This document shows, one piece after another, positions 1 to 12,074 of a stretch of 64,000 nt of DNA (position 1 is its first letter; each line of letters begins with the position of its first letter). A model generated the notes under the pieces. The model was not told the origin of the DNA, did not search any database, and was given only the letters and a program-made list of their open reading frames with translations. The stretch covers positions 7,874,001 to 7,938,000 of the forward strand of contig NC_065906.1 in NCBI RefSeq assembly GCF_905147045.1, read 5' to 3'. A program made the translations under genes and the position numbers. The DNA comes from Nymphalis io. Lineage: Eukaryota > Arthropoda > Insecta > Lepidoptera > Nymphalidae.

Positions 1-959
1 AAGGTAGCAATTAAAAAACTCGAAAACTCGTTGAGTGGCTGGTATATGAATATTTATCAAATCAATCATGTTTTACATTTTCGTTTTATTTGTTATAACG
101 CGGTGTGAACCTGTCCGTTCGTCCGTGTCCTTAGACCATCTTGTCTACTTAACAGACTTTACAAATATAATATAGCGACTGTTTTAGAACATGCGGAAGT
201 CTATTCCTGTGACATTTCTCTCGATTTGAGAAGGTAATATAATTCTCGGATACCTGTGGTTTATTATTATTGACTATTTAATACTTAATAATTCTACGAT
301 TTTCAATTGCATATAAAATACTAGTTTTCGGCCACGACTTCGCCCGCGTGTTAGCGTGTTGTGAGGTTTTGTGTATAAAAAAGTAATCAATGTCCTTTCT
401 TAAGGTTCAAGGTTTCTACCTACCTTTAAATTAAAAAAATTGATCTTAGGTGAATTTAGTTGTAATATTTGTACTATACTTTGATATTTTTTTAATGTAT
501 TTTTCATACGGAGCCTTAACGAAACAGCCAAATGACCTTCAACGTTCTAAAGTAATTTCCTAAATTTTAATTAACATAACTTTTATATATTCAAAATGAT
601 GCAAAACGAGCAAATCAGGTAGCAACCTGACGTCCCTTGGGTGAAAGACGCTAAGCAAATACTAATTAAATTAATAAAATATAGATCACGTGAATATTAA
701 CTGTACTGTGTATTGAAGAAAACGCGACGTCAATTGATTTAGAAACGATTGTTAGAACAACTGTTAAAAATTTTTAATTAAATAAATATTATAATACAAT
801 TAGCGCCATGCTAAGCAATTCCTGAGTTCAAAGATTATATACGTCCGTTCTGAAACTATAAGCTATCACGCTATGAGAGTTACATAATAATGGGATTAGT
901 ATTTTTACGTGAATAAGACAAAAGAAAGAAACAAAAACTTTTTTGAATAGTGACGTGAC
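1..959. other. AT-rich non-coding DNA
   Basis: No coding region is visible. Apart from the Helitron-like end at 319-420, I recognise nothing here. Confidence 0.6.
319..420 (-). mobile_element. Helitron-like terminal fragment
   Basis: Read on the minus strand it ends CGCGGGCGAAGTCGTGG followed by CGAAAACTAGT. This resembles the 3' end of the common non-autonomous Helitrons of Lepidoptera (GCGGGCGAAGCCGCGGG then CTAGT). The inner boundary is unclear. Confidence 0.5.
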
Positions 960-971
960 GACTTACTTGAA

Positions 972-1274
972 GTCGAGATGGCCCAGTGGTAAGAACGTGT
1001 GAATCTTAACCGATGAACGTGGGTTCAAACCCGGGCAAGAACCTCTGAATTTTCATGTGCTTAATTTCTGTTATAATTCATCTCGTGCTTTTCGGTGAAG
1101 GAAAACATCGTGAGGAAACCTGCATGTGTCTAATTTCATCGAAATTCTGCCACATGTGTATTCCACCAACCCGCATTGGAGCAGCGTGGTGGAATAAGCT
1201 CCAAACCTTCTCCTCAAAAAGGGAGACGAGGCCTTAGCCCAGCAGTAGGACATTTACAGGCTGTTACTGTTACT
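972..1274 (+). mobile_element. SINE-A, full length, with target-site duplication
   Basis: The tRNA-derived head has an A box at GATGGCCCAGTGG and a B box at GGGTTCAAACCCGGG. It is followed by the family body (GGTGAAGGAAAACATCG, CAGCGTGGTGGAATAAGC) and a CTGTTACTGTTACT tail. A perfect 12-bp direct repeat GACTTACTTGAA flanks it (960-971 and 1275-1286). The target looks like an older LINE-3 tail, since the flanks joined read CTTGAATAAA..TTTGATTTTGA. Confidence 0.92.
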
Positions 1275-1286
1275 GACTTACTTGAA

Positions 1287-2068
1287 TAAATTAATTTGAT
1301 TTTGATACTTCGAGCTATACATTAATATGAAATATAGTCAAATGTCAGCCCGATCATTTCGACACAAATCTCAAAAGCCAATAATCTCGCTACTTATTAA
1401 TCTCTTTTTGTACGAAATAATTGATGTCTTATTCTATTGACAAGCTGTCAAAACTTTGTAATTTTAAATTCAACATCCGTTATGTTCATGAAAAGTAATC
1501 TATGTTAGCCCCTATAATAAATAGGGATTTTGAATAGAGTTAAATATTTCGTTGACATAAAAAAATAATTTGGAAAAAATCGTTATTTTTTTTTACATCC
1601 GCTGTGTGCGGATTTCCTTATGTAGTGTTTCCCTGGCATTTAGCATTATGACTATTTCAAAGACAAGACAACGCCGCTCTTTGGTACACTTATCTCGTGC
1701 ATCCAGAACGAGTCTTATTTTTCATAATATGGACCTTTGAGGTTACCATTTTAATTGGGCCTTATTGTAGGGATGGTAGTAATCATAATATATCCGTAGT
1801 TTACTCGTGTAAAATTATTATAATAATTATTTATAATTATGATAATAAATATGATATAACAATTGAGATTCTTATATAAATTGTTTAATTCTACTTCGAT
1901 ATCAACTGCCACAATATATTCGAATTTAATGGTAAGTATATACAATAAACACAAGATACCACCTACCATTTTTATACGGTTACAAATTGAAAGTGTTTAA
2001 GAACGATACTTGTATACAGTAAACTTTTTATTTGATATTATAGAATTTAATAATCAAATATGTATGTA
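1287..2068. other. AT-rich non-coding DNA
   Basis: Short open frames only. No repeat family or gene recognised after the LINE-3-like remnant at 1287-1310. Confidence 0.55.
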
Positions 2069-2240
2069 TACTAATATTATAAAGAGTTAAAGTTTGTGAG
2101 GTTGTAGGGGGTAATCTCTGGGTCTACTTAACCGATTTTGAAAATTCTTTTACCAATAGAAAGCCACATCATTTGTGAGTCATAGGCTATATATTATAGC
2201 ATATATTAGCCCGAAAAATGAAACTACTTTTTCGTGGAGT
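2069..2240 (+). mobile_element. Helitron-like fragment
   Basis: It contains the usual lepidopteran Helitron body: AATATTATAAAGAG, an ACTTAACCGATTTTGAAAA segment, AGAAAGCCACATCATT and GTCATAGGCTATATATT. The 3' end is lost where the LINE-2 tail begins. Confidence 0.5.
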
Positions 2241-2252
2241 GGGATTTGCAGT

Positions 2253-2412
2253 CTTTTTTTTTATATTCGCCGGGAGGGCAAATGACTCTACTCCACCTGA
2301 TGGTAAGTGGTAGTAGAGTCCAAACGCGACGACGGCCAGTACAGACGGGAAAAACGTTCTGCACTAGCCGCCTTCGCCTTGCCGGCCCGCAAGATGCCTC
2401 TTCACGCCAAGT
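2253..2412 (-). mobile_element. LINE-2 3' end, strongly 5'-truncated
   Basis: A T-run (A-tail on the minus strand) is followed by TATTCGCCGGGAGGGCAAAT and the hairpin ACTCTACTCCACCTGATGG. It is nearly identical to copies at 18647 and 47226. Only about 160 bp of 3' untranslated region and the last few codons remain. Confidence 0.8.
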
Positions 2413-3045
2413 CGAAGAAAAAACGGTCGAACGAAAACGCTTCTTACTAACGCTGCTTTAACGACGAGAGATATATAATCGAGTTCTAGAGAGAAGTTGT
2501 AGAGCTTCATAATGCCTACAAAAAAGTCAACGACAGCATATGTCTAACTTTTATATTTAAGTCACAAAAAGTTGTTTTTATATTAAAAAAAAATAATTTA
2601 AATCGTAAGGTCATATTTATTGGTTATATTATCAACAATTATGAATGATCATCAAAATAAGTAAACTTATCGTCTCAAGTGTTTAAAACAAAACACTTTT
2701 CCCTTTTACTGCATATAATTTGGACGAATGGGTAAAGAGATGATACGACATAGGTGACTGTGTCATAATCTATCGAGTGATATTTCTATTAGACGGTTTT
2801 TTCATATACGTCAATCTATTTAAAAATAAATTGCTTTATTACCAAGGAAATTTTATTTAGATAAAATTCATTTTTTACAGTTTGTTTTTTGGTGGCATAG
2901 TTTAAGAGATAATTTAAAATATCAAATACGCGTGATAATTTTGTTAATGTTCGGCCAATTGATTTCAAGTAAAAATGTTTACCGCCCAACGAAGTGGGCA
3001 CGGGTCAGCAAGTCGTTTATAAGTCATATCGACTTATAAGTTAGA
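2413..3045. other. Non-coding, nothing recognised
   Basis: AT-rich sequence with scattered stops in all frames and no repeat family that I can match within the window. Confidence 0.5.
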
Positions 3046-3130
3046 AGGCCCAGTAGTTAGAATACGTGGATCGCAACTGAAGATAACGCGATGAAATCCG
3101 GGAAAGCAACACCGATACAAACATAATATA
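3046..3130 (+). mobile_element. Degenerate SINE-A head
   Basis: GGCCCAGTAGTTAGAATACG with a B-box-like AAATCCGGGAAAGCAACACC about 45 bp later matches the SINE-A head with many substitutions. The body is lost. Confidence 0.45.
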
Positions 3131-3791
3131 TGCTGAGTTTGTATTTATAAAAGTGATTGATAAATCTGAATCTGAAATTCAACCACAATATATTTGTCAA
3201 TCAATAATTGAAATTGGTCCGAATGAAGGTACTGGCACTCGTAATAAGTAACTCAATACGAGTATCCAAAAGTTCTCCTAAATATTTTAATTGTGTAGAT
3301 AATACTGAAGAAAATTATAAGTTTCATGTAAGGCACTTAATTAGTAATTATGGAAATAAAATTGTTCTTGGTAATCTTTTCCTTAGCAAGTCAAGTATTT
3401 GCTCATCACTAAGATATTTTTGGACTGTTGCTATTTAGTGTAGCAGCTTTCATAATAAAATTCACTTAGTAGATTTGTATACATATTTAATGTCTCTGTA
3501 ATTTTATTTTATAATAACATCAGCTCTGGATTGTATATATATTTTGGACATAATTTTAGCCCAACAGTTACAATTTATAAATTTTAACCGAGAATGAAGT
3601 CATCAGCAGAATATCTGATGACATTGTTAGATGCGCTAAGTATATTAAGCTTTTATTACAAGGGGTTGACATGGGCTATTTTATTCTATCCGGAAACAAT
3701 ATGGACGATTAATTAATCATTAAATGTCAGATTTAATTGGTCTAGTAAAGAATGTTTATGCATCATGAATAACATGGGGTTAAATGTTTCA
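3131..3791. other. Non-coding, nothing recognised
   Basis: A 76-codon open frame at 3208-3438 has no recognisable motif and is probably chance. Confidence 0.5.
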
Positions 3792-3804
3792 TTATTTATG
3801 TCCT

Positions 3805-3978
3805 GCGCCTGAACTCTTTCCGGTCGTGTTGGATTGCCGTCCCGTTATTATGAGAGTTAGGAAATAGAGTGTACCTGTGTTTGCGCACACACTTGTGCAC
3901 TATAATATCTCCTGCGTAGTTGGCTAATTTCTCTTCAGATTGGCCGCCGTGGCCGAAATCGGCCTGGAGGACATTATT
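3805..3978 (+). mobile_element. SINE-B, 5'-truncated, with target-site duplication
   Basis: It begins inside the body (GCGCCTGAACTCTTTCCGG), keeps TTTGCGCACACACTTGTGCA and ends GGCCTGGAGGACATTA. The 13-bp sequence TTATTTATGTCCT is present before (3792-3804) and after (3979-3991). This suggests the truncation happened at insertion. Confidence 0.85.
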
Positions 3979-4117
3979 TTATTTATGTCCTAATATTAGC
4001 TAGTACATATTTATTTATGCTATTGTTACAAATTGTTGTATAATGAATCCACATTTTTGATGTGCTTATGTAATTTTGGTCCGTAACCTGCTTCATATTG
4101 TTGAGCTATTTTGTAGC

Positions 4118-4462
4118 GTCCTAACCTATTTCGTCGAAGGCGGCCAGTCTCAAGATTAGCCAAGTCAAAGCGCGGGTTATATTTATAGTGCACACGAGTG
4201 TGCGCAAAACAGGTGTACTCTCTATTCTCTATTTCCTCACTCTATAATCCGATGAGACTGCATTCCGACACGACCGGAAAGTGTTCGCAGAAGCAACGTC
4301 TTTACGTGTTTTCGGAGGCACGGGAGTGTAGACACTTCTATCTTTCAGACTCATGGCTACTACTGCGAATATTCGTCAGAAAAACCCAATATATTTTTAT
4401 CCACGACATGGAGTTTGATCCCAAGACCTCGGGATCCGCGGATTAAGCCACGAAATCTACAG
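4118..4462 (-). mobile_element. SINE-B, near full length, diverged
   Basis: Minus-strand copy with the body (GTGCACACGAGTGTGCGC on plus) and a degraded tRNA-like head (plus: GAGTTTGATCCCAAGACC and GGATTAAGCCACG). It lies 130 bp from the truncated plus-strand copy, so the two form an inverted pair. Confidence 0.8.
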
Positions 4463-5747
4463 TGATGATGATGCTATTCAATTTTCTATTTCATATTAAA
4501 TAAAAAAAAACACTTATTAATAGATGAAGTAAATTAGCACCGGTTCAAAAAGAGACCAACTAAGTGAAACCTGATTGTCGATACAATTATTAAGGACAAC
4601 GAAATAGCCTCGGGGTTATCGTTTCATATAACAAGTATCGTATTTCAACCACAACGCCTTCGTTTTTTTGGAATTGTTTCTTATGAAACGTTACTTTCCA
4701 GGCACTAGACGAGAGCTAGGCTGAAATAACTTTAAAACTTCACCACACATTCCTATAATATGTGTATATTATCTAATAATACAGTATGTCTGATCTAACG
4801 CGTTTTTTTTTATTTTTCATTTATTACACTCAAATGTTGTTAGTTTATATTATTGTGCCTGTTATTTGATTCATAGAAAACTCAAGACTCATTTTTTTTT
4901 ATTTGTTTCAAATATTTTTATATCACCGAATGTACTTGCCCAAATGACATGGTATTTTTATTTAAATATAGTCCTTAAATTTAATAAGACGCTTAAGATG
5001 AAGTTAGTTAAGATGAGTCGCTTCCTTTTCACAATCTTCTTTTTTTTAAACATCAAAGGAATCGGGAGAGATTACTCCTAACCACTAACAAAACTGCTCG
5101 ATTTGCTGTTTGTTAGTAAAATTAAATAAAATTAATTTGTTTCATATAAAAAATCAACAGGTTCCGCATTTCTTAGTCCGCCATTCTGAAATAAATTTAA
5201 AAAAAAACAATGCGACATAAGAATGCGCACATTTCTCAATTAAAAATCAATCGATTATATTGTTTGCCATATAACAAGACATTGATACATGATTGACGTA
5301 TCAATGAACGAACAAAGTGTCTTGAAATTTTGCACAAAGCTTGACGTAGGCGAGGAATAAGGAAAGGAATACGTAAATAAGACAACACAAATATTTATCC
5401 GATGAATAATAGTTTTGGTCCCGGTTAGAGAAGGAGCTCAAATTTCCAGTCAATAATTAAAATATTATTCAAAAAATGTATATATGTACCATGGTGTCGA
5501 AATGTATTAATATCAACATGCATTTTAATATAGTAGACGCCCAGTCGTCGAAACTGGGGTAGCGTCGAACATTTTAAGAAAACATTATATGAATTTTCGC
5601 TCTTCGAACCTTTTTCTTCTTCTCTTATTTCTGTTTTTTTATTCATTATGCTAATACTCATCACTAGCTACCAATCACAAAAAAAAACACTTAACTTGTT
5701 AGTTCTTAGACTATTCTATATACAAATAAGTGAAATATCACTCATCA
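4463..5747. other. Non-coding, nothing recognised
   Basis: AT-rich. Short open frames at 4866-5081 and 5425-5664 show no motif and are low-complexity in composition. Confidence 0.5.
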
Positions 5748-5903
5748 CGAGATCTCCTAAACGATCCGCCCGATTGACTTGAAATTTGTCACAGATACTC
5801 CTCCCCACGTAGACGTTCACTAAGAACGAATTTTACGGGAATCCTATCCAAAATAAATTTTTCTTCTTATGTACCCGCAAAACCGGGACGATTAACTAGT
5901 TTA
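5748..5903 (+). mobile_element. Possible Helitron-like fragment
   Basis: CGATCCGCCCGATTGACTTG followed by AATTTGTCACAGATACTCC and a 3' CGATTAACTAGTTT resembles Helitron-type body and CTAGT end. It is degenerate. Confidence 0.3.
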
Positions 5904-6702
5904 TATATAGTTTATATATAGTTCAGATGGCAAAACCTGCCTACGAATTCAATAAAGATATGGTATCAAATTTATGATTTTTGTGCATTCAACTCCACAA
6001 TCTAATGCAATATATATTTTATTTTCATTGTCAGTCAATCAATCGGTATGAATAAAATGTATACGACCCCTTTGTCTCAAGGCGCTCGCCTTGGCATGGA
6101 ATCTGTTTTTGTTTTATCAAAACTGGGCGGGCAGACTACAATGTGAACGATAATGAATGTTATCCCACTAAAATTTTATTTCTTCATGAGTAAAATAAAT
6201 TGATAGTCTAAAGCATTTTTACAAGTTTTTTAAACTAAAACTTTTAGTCATTTTAAGGTTTATTAAAATTTTGTTGATAGTGTGGAAAGGACCTAATTAT
6301 TATTTTAATAATATAGATATGCGTCTTATAAATAGCTTGTAGTATTTAATTTCCACAAGAAATCTATTCGATTAAATTATTGTTAACGATATTATTATAA
6401 CACAAATATTTACGAGTATGTATACATTGTATGAATATGTATATATTGTACGATTATATATTTTAGTGTTATAATTTATTAATACAAAAATAAAATAATA
6501 AGGATTCGATCACACGCGGTGTTGAAACTATGTTAATTATCATGTGAAGCAAAACATGTCAAACCCTAGCTTTATTTACTAATAAGTCGCAGTTGTGTCC
6601 GATAGATAGTTCTAATGAGTTATGTAAAAAATATAGTGCCAGTATATACTTAGTAAAATACCTTATAACTTATGAATATAACGCGCATTATTTCATTTAT
6701 TA
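5904..6702. other. Non-coding, nothing recognised
   Basis: Low-complexity TATA-rich sequence. No gene or repeat family identified. Confidence 0.5.
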
Positions 6703-6704
6703 AG

Positions 6705-6905
6705 AACTAGTTTTCAAACCGCGACTTCACATGCGTATTGTGCAGTGTTACGTATAAAAAGTAAGTAAGTAACCCATGGATTTCTACTTCCGTGTGTATT
6801 AAACTTGTTTTGTACAAAATTTCATCAAATTCGGTTTAGTGCTTTAGCCGTAAAAGCGTACCGGACAGAGAGAGTTACTTTCGCATTTAGAATATTAGTA
6901 TATAA
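6705..6905 (-). mobile_element. Helitron-like element, minus strand
   Basis: On the minus strand the unit starts ATACTAATATTCTAAATGCG, continues through AAGTAACTCTCTCTGTCCGG and an AAACCGAATTTGATGAAATT segment, and ends at AACTAGTT. This is the classic layout of short non-autonomous lepidopteran Helitrons. Confidence 0.65.
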
Positions 6906-6920
6906 CAAGTGTTTAGATAC

Positions 6921-7178
6921 ACGGTAACAGCCTGTAAATGTCCCACGGCTTATTCCACTACGCTGCACCAATGTGGGTTGGTGGAATATACATGTGGATA
7001 ATTTCAGTGAAATTAGACACATGCAGGTTTCCGCACGATGTTTTCCTTCACCGAAAAGCACGAGATGAATTATAATCACAAATTAAGCACATGAAAAACT
7101 TCAGTGGTGCTTGCCCGGGTTTGAATACACGATCATCGGTTAAGATTAACGCGTTCTTACTACTGGGCCATCTCGGCT
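6921..7178 (-). mobile_element. SINE-A with internal deletion
   Basis: Head and body are clear (plus: GGCCATCTCGGC at the right end, GATGTTTTCCTTCACCG inside). About 50 bp between TGTCCCAC and GGCTTATTCCAC is missing compared with the copies at 972 and 28450. Confidence 0.88.
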
Positions 7179-8532
7179 TTTTATGTATATATGTGTGAGT
7201 CAAATATATCAATTGAATGTAAAACCAGTTATAATTGGCCCGTTAAGCTAATAATTTTCATTTCATTCATTTATTTCACATACCTTTAATCCTGGTGATA
7301 ATACATATTATATATTCGCTATAGTAGCTAAGTATAGATATATCGGGTTATTATTAAATGTGTAGAAAAATTTAAAAATTATAACAAACACCAGTTCCGT
7401 TTTAATAATACTTCAAAATTATAACTTATTTCGATTTTACAGCCAATAAATCATTTACTTTTATAACAAACATTTTATGAATTTTCACAACGTCTCAAAA
7501 AATCTGGAAGCGGTTTGAATTTTGTAATTAATTTAGTACAAATTTATATCAAATCATTGAAATTTATTTTATTTAAGACCGCGCCTAAAGCCGGCCAACA
7601 TTTTTCGGTTTACAAATTATTCAGAAGAATATGGTATAGTTCTTTTTACTATCTGTATAATAAATGTGTGACAAAGTGATGACAATATTTTTTCCGTATT
7701 CCTATCGTCCCAACAGCGAAACAAATATGTTTGAAGTATGAGTGACATGCGACGGAGAGCGCTTAACACCACAAATGAAACCCTAATGACAGCCCTAAAC
7801 AATTTGTAAATATAATTAATTATCCAGTTTTGTTCTCGATAATCAAAATCACTACTTTCACTTTATACCCATAAATAAAAAAAGACTAAAGGACATTTCG
7901 TGATTTTTATTCGATCGCTTTTTTATATTTTTTATTAAACAGAACTCTTGAATATATTTTATTTAATTTTGTACCAGGTTTACCCATACCAAACTGAATT
8001 ATAAGATTAGCAATTTGGCTTTAAACTCTTAACTTAATAAGTAGATTAATGTTGTCATTTCAGAAACTTCCCTGCAATTTTTTTCACCCACGACTTCGTG
8101 AATTATTCTAATGATTACTGTTAATTTAAGACTATATAAATACATTATCGAAATATCGATTTAAAAAAAATACATGTAGTTCTTAAATAACAAAGATGCA
8201 ATCCTTGTACGCTTTTAATGAAAAAAAAAAAAAATAAATTATATTTTTATATCAAGAGTGTTATGGTTTTAAGTGAATATTAACGTATTCAACTTATGCA
8301 TAAATATACATATGTATGTATATACTCTACTCGTGTATTGAATAATCTGATATGTAATACATAAAATACATTATTTATCTGACATTGTATCGGGGTTAAA
8401 CGGTGACATATTTGCTGATAAATTGTAATTACTTGATAACACTGAAAGACATTTAATTATTATTTATGGAAACAATAAAATCTATATTATAAAGTATAAA
8501 TTACTCTATATATTTTATACCTTTACTATATA
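7179..8532. other. Non-coding, nothing recognised
   Basis: No convincing frame. A 61-codon minus-strand frame at 7617-7802 has no motif. Confidence 0.5.
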
Positions 8533-8693
8533 TTTCCGCTCGTGTCGGATTGCCGTCCCATCGGATTATGAGAGCTATGGAATAGAGTACACCTGTGTTT
8601 GCGCACACACTTGTTCACTATAATATCTCCTGCGCAGTTGGCTAATCTCTCTTGAGATTGGCTGCCGTGGCCAACATCGGTCTAGAGGACATT
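8533..8693 (+). mobile_element. SINE-B, 5'-truncated
   Basis: Starts at TTTCCGCTCGTGTCGGATTG, keeps TGTTTGCGCACACACTTG and ends GGTCTAGAGGACATTA. It runs directly into a TA microsatellite. Confidence 0.82.
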
Positions 8694-8720
8694 ATATATT
8701 ATATATATATATATATATAT
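8692..8720. repeat. TA microsatellite
   Basis: Alternating TA run at the 3' end of the truncated SINE-B. Confidence 0.85.
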
Positions 8721-9488
8721 ATCTTGGAATATTTAACATGCTATTTTTTTTATTTTACGAAAATTGCATTTAAAAAGATTTATTTCAAGTGGTGTTAAAA
8801 ATTTTCTTATGCTTAATTTTCAAGATATATGTGTATATATCTAATATTTATATTTGCGTATCCGTTTAAGACTTAATCTCGAATGGAACTCTCGAGAGAA
8901 AACGTGTTGTTAGGAATTCTGTGATTTGTCCTATTTATCTGTCCTTGGGTATTTAGATCAAAGTCTATGTTGTGCGATGTAGTGAATTCTAAATGGAAAC
9001 AAACTTACAGGAGACACCATGTCACGTCATGTAAACTCAAATACTCGTGACAGTAATGAAACCTTTTAGCGTGTGGTTTTTTTTAAACTGAAACATTAAA
9101 TACAATTTCGAAGTTACTATCAAGTTTTATTATCAGTAGTTATGTTTATTCTTTTAGGTGTGTATACCTTCTTGACTGATTTATTTAAAAATAGGCTGGA
9201 AATAGACAATACCAATAATTACTTTAGTAGTTTGAAATCATAAGGCAAATGACACACATTACTGAAATACTAAGGACAATATTTAATGTTTTGAATTAAT
9301 ATTTGCGCGTGCAGCTCGACCTTATTCTAATTGTATTAGCGTATTTAACTACTATTAAGGTATATTTTTAACATTCATACATAACTAACATAACTGCTAA
9401 CTAATAGGGTCGTTTCTCAACCATACTATTATAATAAAGATAATAGTTTAGTTTGTTCGTTTATAATTCAATATATTTTGTTTTTCAG
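8721..9488. other. Non-coding, leading into a candidate splice acceptor
   Basis: AT-rich. The last 30 bases are a T-rich tract ending TTTTGTTTTTCAG at 9488. Confidence 0.5.
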
Positions 9489-9658
9489 AAATGTAGGAAT
9501 GTGGGTCTCCCGGCTGGGTGTCAGACAACCCACCAACAACTAGCGGCACCACTTTATCACGGCAGCCGTCGTCAGCGTATGGCGTTAAAGTCCACGTGCA
9601 ATTAAAAACCTACCGATCCGATCCATTAGGCAAAAAAACATATTACTTTAGTTTATAA
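9489..9658 (+). CDS. Candidate terminal coding exon, protein unknown
   Basis: A GC-rich island in AT-rich DNA is preceded by a good splice acceptor (ATATTTTGTTTTTCAG, 9473-9488). Two plus-strand frames are open. From 9489 a 38-codon frame starts KCRNVGLPAG and stops at 9603. From a second AG at 9496 a 53-codon frame (9497-9658) starts ECGSPGWVSDN, ends GKKTYYFSL and stays open beyond the GC-rich part. The second reads more like protein because of its length and composition. The minus strand is also open over the same stretch, so strand and frame are not certain. I recognise no family and found no matching upstream exon. If real, the gene runs opposite to dsx and lies in its last intron or beyond it. 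Confidence 0.35.
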
Positions 9659-10148
9659 CCTCAAGAGTGACATTATATGTCCATGTTTTTGTAACATAGC
9701 TTATGTTATGCAAATGTTTTAACGTTTTTATACAATTTAAAAAAAATATGTAAATAGGGTATTTACCATAAGAAAAAAAGACGACGTCACGATTATATTA
9801 ATAATTAAAATAAAAAAACTTATTATTTTAAGCGTTTTATCTGATTGCAATTTGGACCAGTAATTTTGGAGATATTACGAGATGTTTCAATGACATCGTG
9901 AAAGCATAAAGTAATTGGGCGTGGGCGAAAACATTGCTTCGGACGATACTGATTGTTACTATAGATATGTCATAAGATATAAAGCTTGTCGGCGAGACTG
10001 TGGTGTCGTCATTAATTTAGACAATTGAATTTGAGACAAGAGTGATAGCAGACTTTTTGTTGTTTACACTCTGGCGGAATAATTTTGATTACGTTTGAAT
10101 TATAATAAAGATACATTTACCGAAAGTCTCTATTTACGTAATATCTCT
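9659..10148. other. Non-coding, possible 3' flank of the candidate exon
   Basis: An ATTAAAATAAAAAAAC stretch near 9805 could hold an AATAAA-like polyadenylation signal. Otherwise nothing is seen. Confidence 0.35.
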
Positions 10149-10160
10149 ACTGATATGCCT

Positions 10161-10514
10161 CGTTGGTCTAGTGGCTTGATATAAGGCCGCAGACCCGGAG
10201 GTCCTGGGTTCAATTCCCAGGTCGGGCCAATAAAAAGTTTTTGGGTTTTTCTGTCTGAAAATTCTCAGTAGCAGCCCGGAGGGTGGAAGTTGAAAGTGTG
10301 TACACTCCCGTGCTTAGGAAAGCACGTAAAGCCGTTGGTCCTGGGCCTGAACTCTTTCCGGTCGTGTCGGATTGCCGTCCCATCGGATTATGAGAGTTAG
10401 GGAATAGAGAGTGCACCTGTGTTTGCGCACACACTTGTGCACTATAATATCTCCTGCGTAGTTGGCTAATCTCTCTTGATATTGGCCGCCGTGGCCGAAA
10501 TCGGTCTGGAGGAC
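10161..10514 (+). mobile_element. SINE-B, full-length reference copy
   Basis: The tRNA-derived head spans about 10158-10229: A box TGGTCTAGTGGC, B box GGGTTCAATTCCCAGG, then GTCGGGCCA. The body follows with TTTTTCTGTCTGAAAATTC, GGTCGTGTCGGATTGCCG and TTTGCGCACACACTTGTGC. ACTGATATGCCT occurs at 10149-10160 and again at 10515-10526, a 12-bp target-site duplication. The family has no A-tail here. Confidence 0.92.
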
Positions 10515-10526
10515 ACTGATATGCCT

Positions 10527-11472
10527 ACAAGCTTTATCTTAACCGTGTCAAGTCGGGAAGGGTAGCAAGTAGGTTATAATTTTTGATATATTTAAAGCCT
10601 GTCATTCCTATAGCTAAGGTTTATTTGTCTGTAAAATGAATAAGATATAACACTTAAAGGTTAAGGTTCCATTATGCTTTGAAAGGATATAAACGATAAA
10701 TAAATGACATTAATAATTATGTTTATCTATAAATGAAAAAATATAAAATAACATTTACAAATACATTTTGAATTATATTATTATATCCGGTTAGCGTTGG
10801 TAATAAACATCGACTTCATTAAATATAAGATATATTTTATATTAAATAGTTATTTATAAAAAAGTTATTTAAGAAATAACTATAATTTAAAAATCTATGA
10901 ATAACAAAGGTTAAAATAACAATTCAAATAAAACGAAGTTTGACGGTTAGCAGACTTGTTACGGCTGAACTTTCTGGAACAATAAAGGGAGATAAAAAAT
11001 GAGCAAAACTATATAGCTGAATAACTTAATAAATATTAAAAAGCCGAATATTCGAGTTCTTCCTTTAATTTATTTATTATTTTCAAAATTTAATTAAAAG
11101 ACGATAGCCGTGTTTCCAGCAGAGTAGAGCCTTTCTATCCCAAACTTTGAATCGACTTAATAGTTATTTTATATTAAGGGACTATAAATAGCATCAGTAG
11201 CTAAACCCAAATGGTTGTAGGAAACCAACCTACTAGCATAAGCATTTTAAAGGAGGGTTAGTGTTTTGTAAAGCTCTGCCAAATCATATTTCTTTTAGTT
11301 TGTTAAGCATCGCTAATATCAGATAAACGGAATGAGGTCAAGCGAATGATGATGACGACGATAATTATAGGTTCTCCGTATTTGTATAATGTTACATTTA
11401 GATTAATTCAATCTTATTTTATTTTGTTTGATTTTATCTAATATTTGTTTACAATCAACAAAATCACTAAGC
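10527..11472. other. Non-coding, nothing recognised
   Basis: AT-rich, no open frame of note. Confidence 0.5.
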
Positions 11473-11690
11473 GGACAGGACAATGTGCAACCTGATAGTG
11501 AGTAGTCAACACCACCCATAAACATTAGCACTTTTAGAAATATTAAATTAATCATTCCTTACATTGTCAATGCGCCACCAACTAACTAAGATGTTATGTA
11601 TCTTGTGCCCATAATTATACTGACATACTCATCCTTTAATCCAGAACACAACGATACAAAGTATTGCTGTTTATCGGTAGAATATCTGAT
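11473..11690 (+). mobile_element. Family C, old fragment
   Basis: Matches the family at ACCTGATAGTGAGTAG, AATGCGCCACCAACTAACTA, TCCAGAACACAACGATAC and CGGTAGAATATCTGATGAGT, with both ends missing. Confidence 0.7.
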
Positions 11691-12048
11691 GAGTGTAAAT
11701 AATGCAAGTTATACGATAAACAATTGGAAATACATTTAGAGACTATTTAAATTTTTTATAAATATTTCCTTAATTTACATAAAATCTTAATATATTCAAC
11801 TAAAAATTAAAAATAGAAAACACCGCATTTAGTGCGAAATCCGAATTGGAGTTGATTTTCACCCGTCTGCTTACCGGATAAATTTTCCGTGATGATTAGA
11901 CCAATTGTTCAACAATGTAATATATATATTACTAAACTAATAAAACAAATGGTAGTAGTAGTCGTTTAGTCAGTAAACGTCAGTAATATTTTTATATCCA
12001 TTTTTTATTGTTTTGTTTGTTTGTTTATTATTTCATTTTTTTTGCGCA
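11691..12048. other. Non-coding, ending in a pyrimidine-rich tract
   Basis: A TTTTTATTGTTTTG/TTTGTTTG-rich stretch at 12000-12043 precedes the next exon candidate. Confidence 0.4.
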
Positions 12049-12074
12049 AAATAAAGGATTAGAAAGCTCATAAG

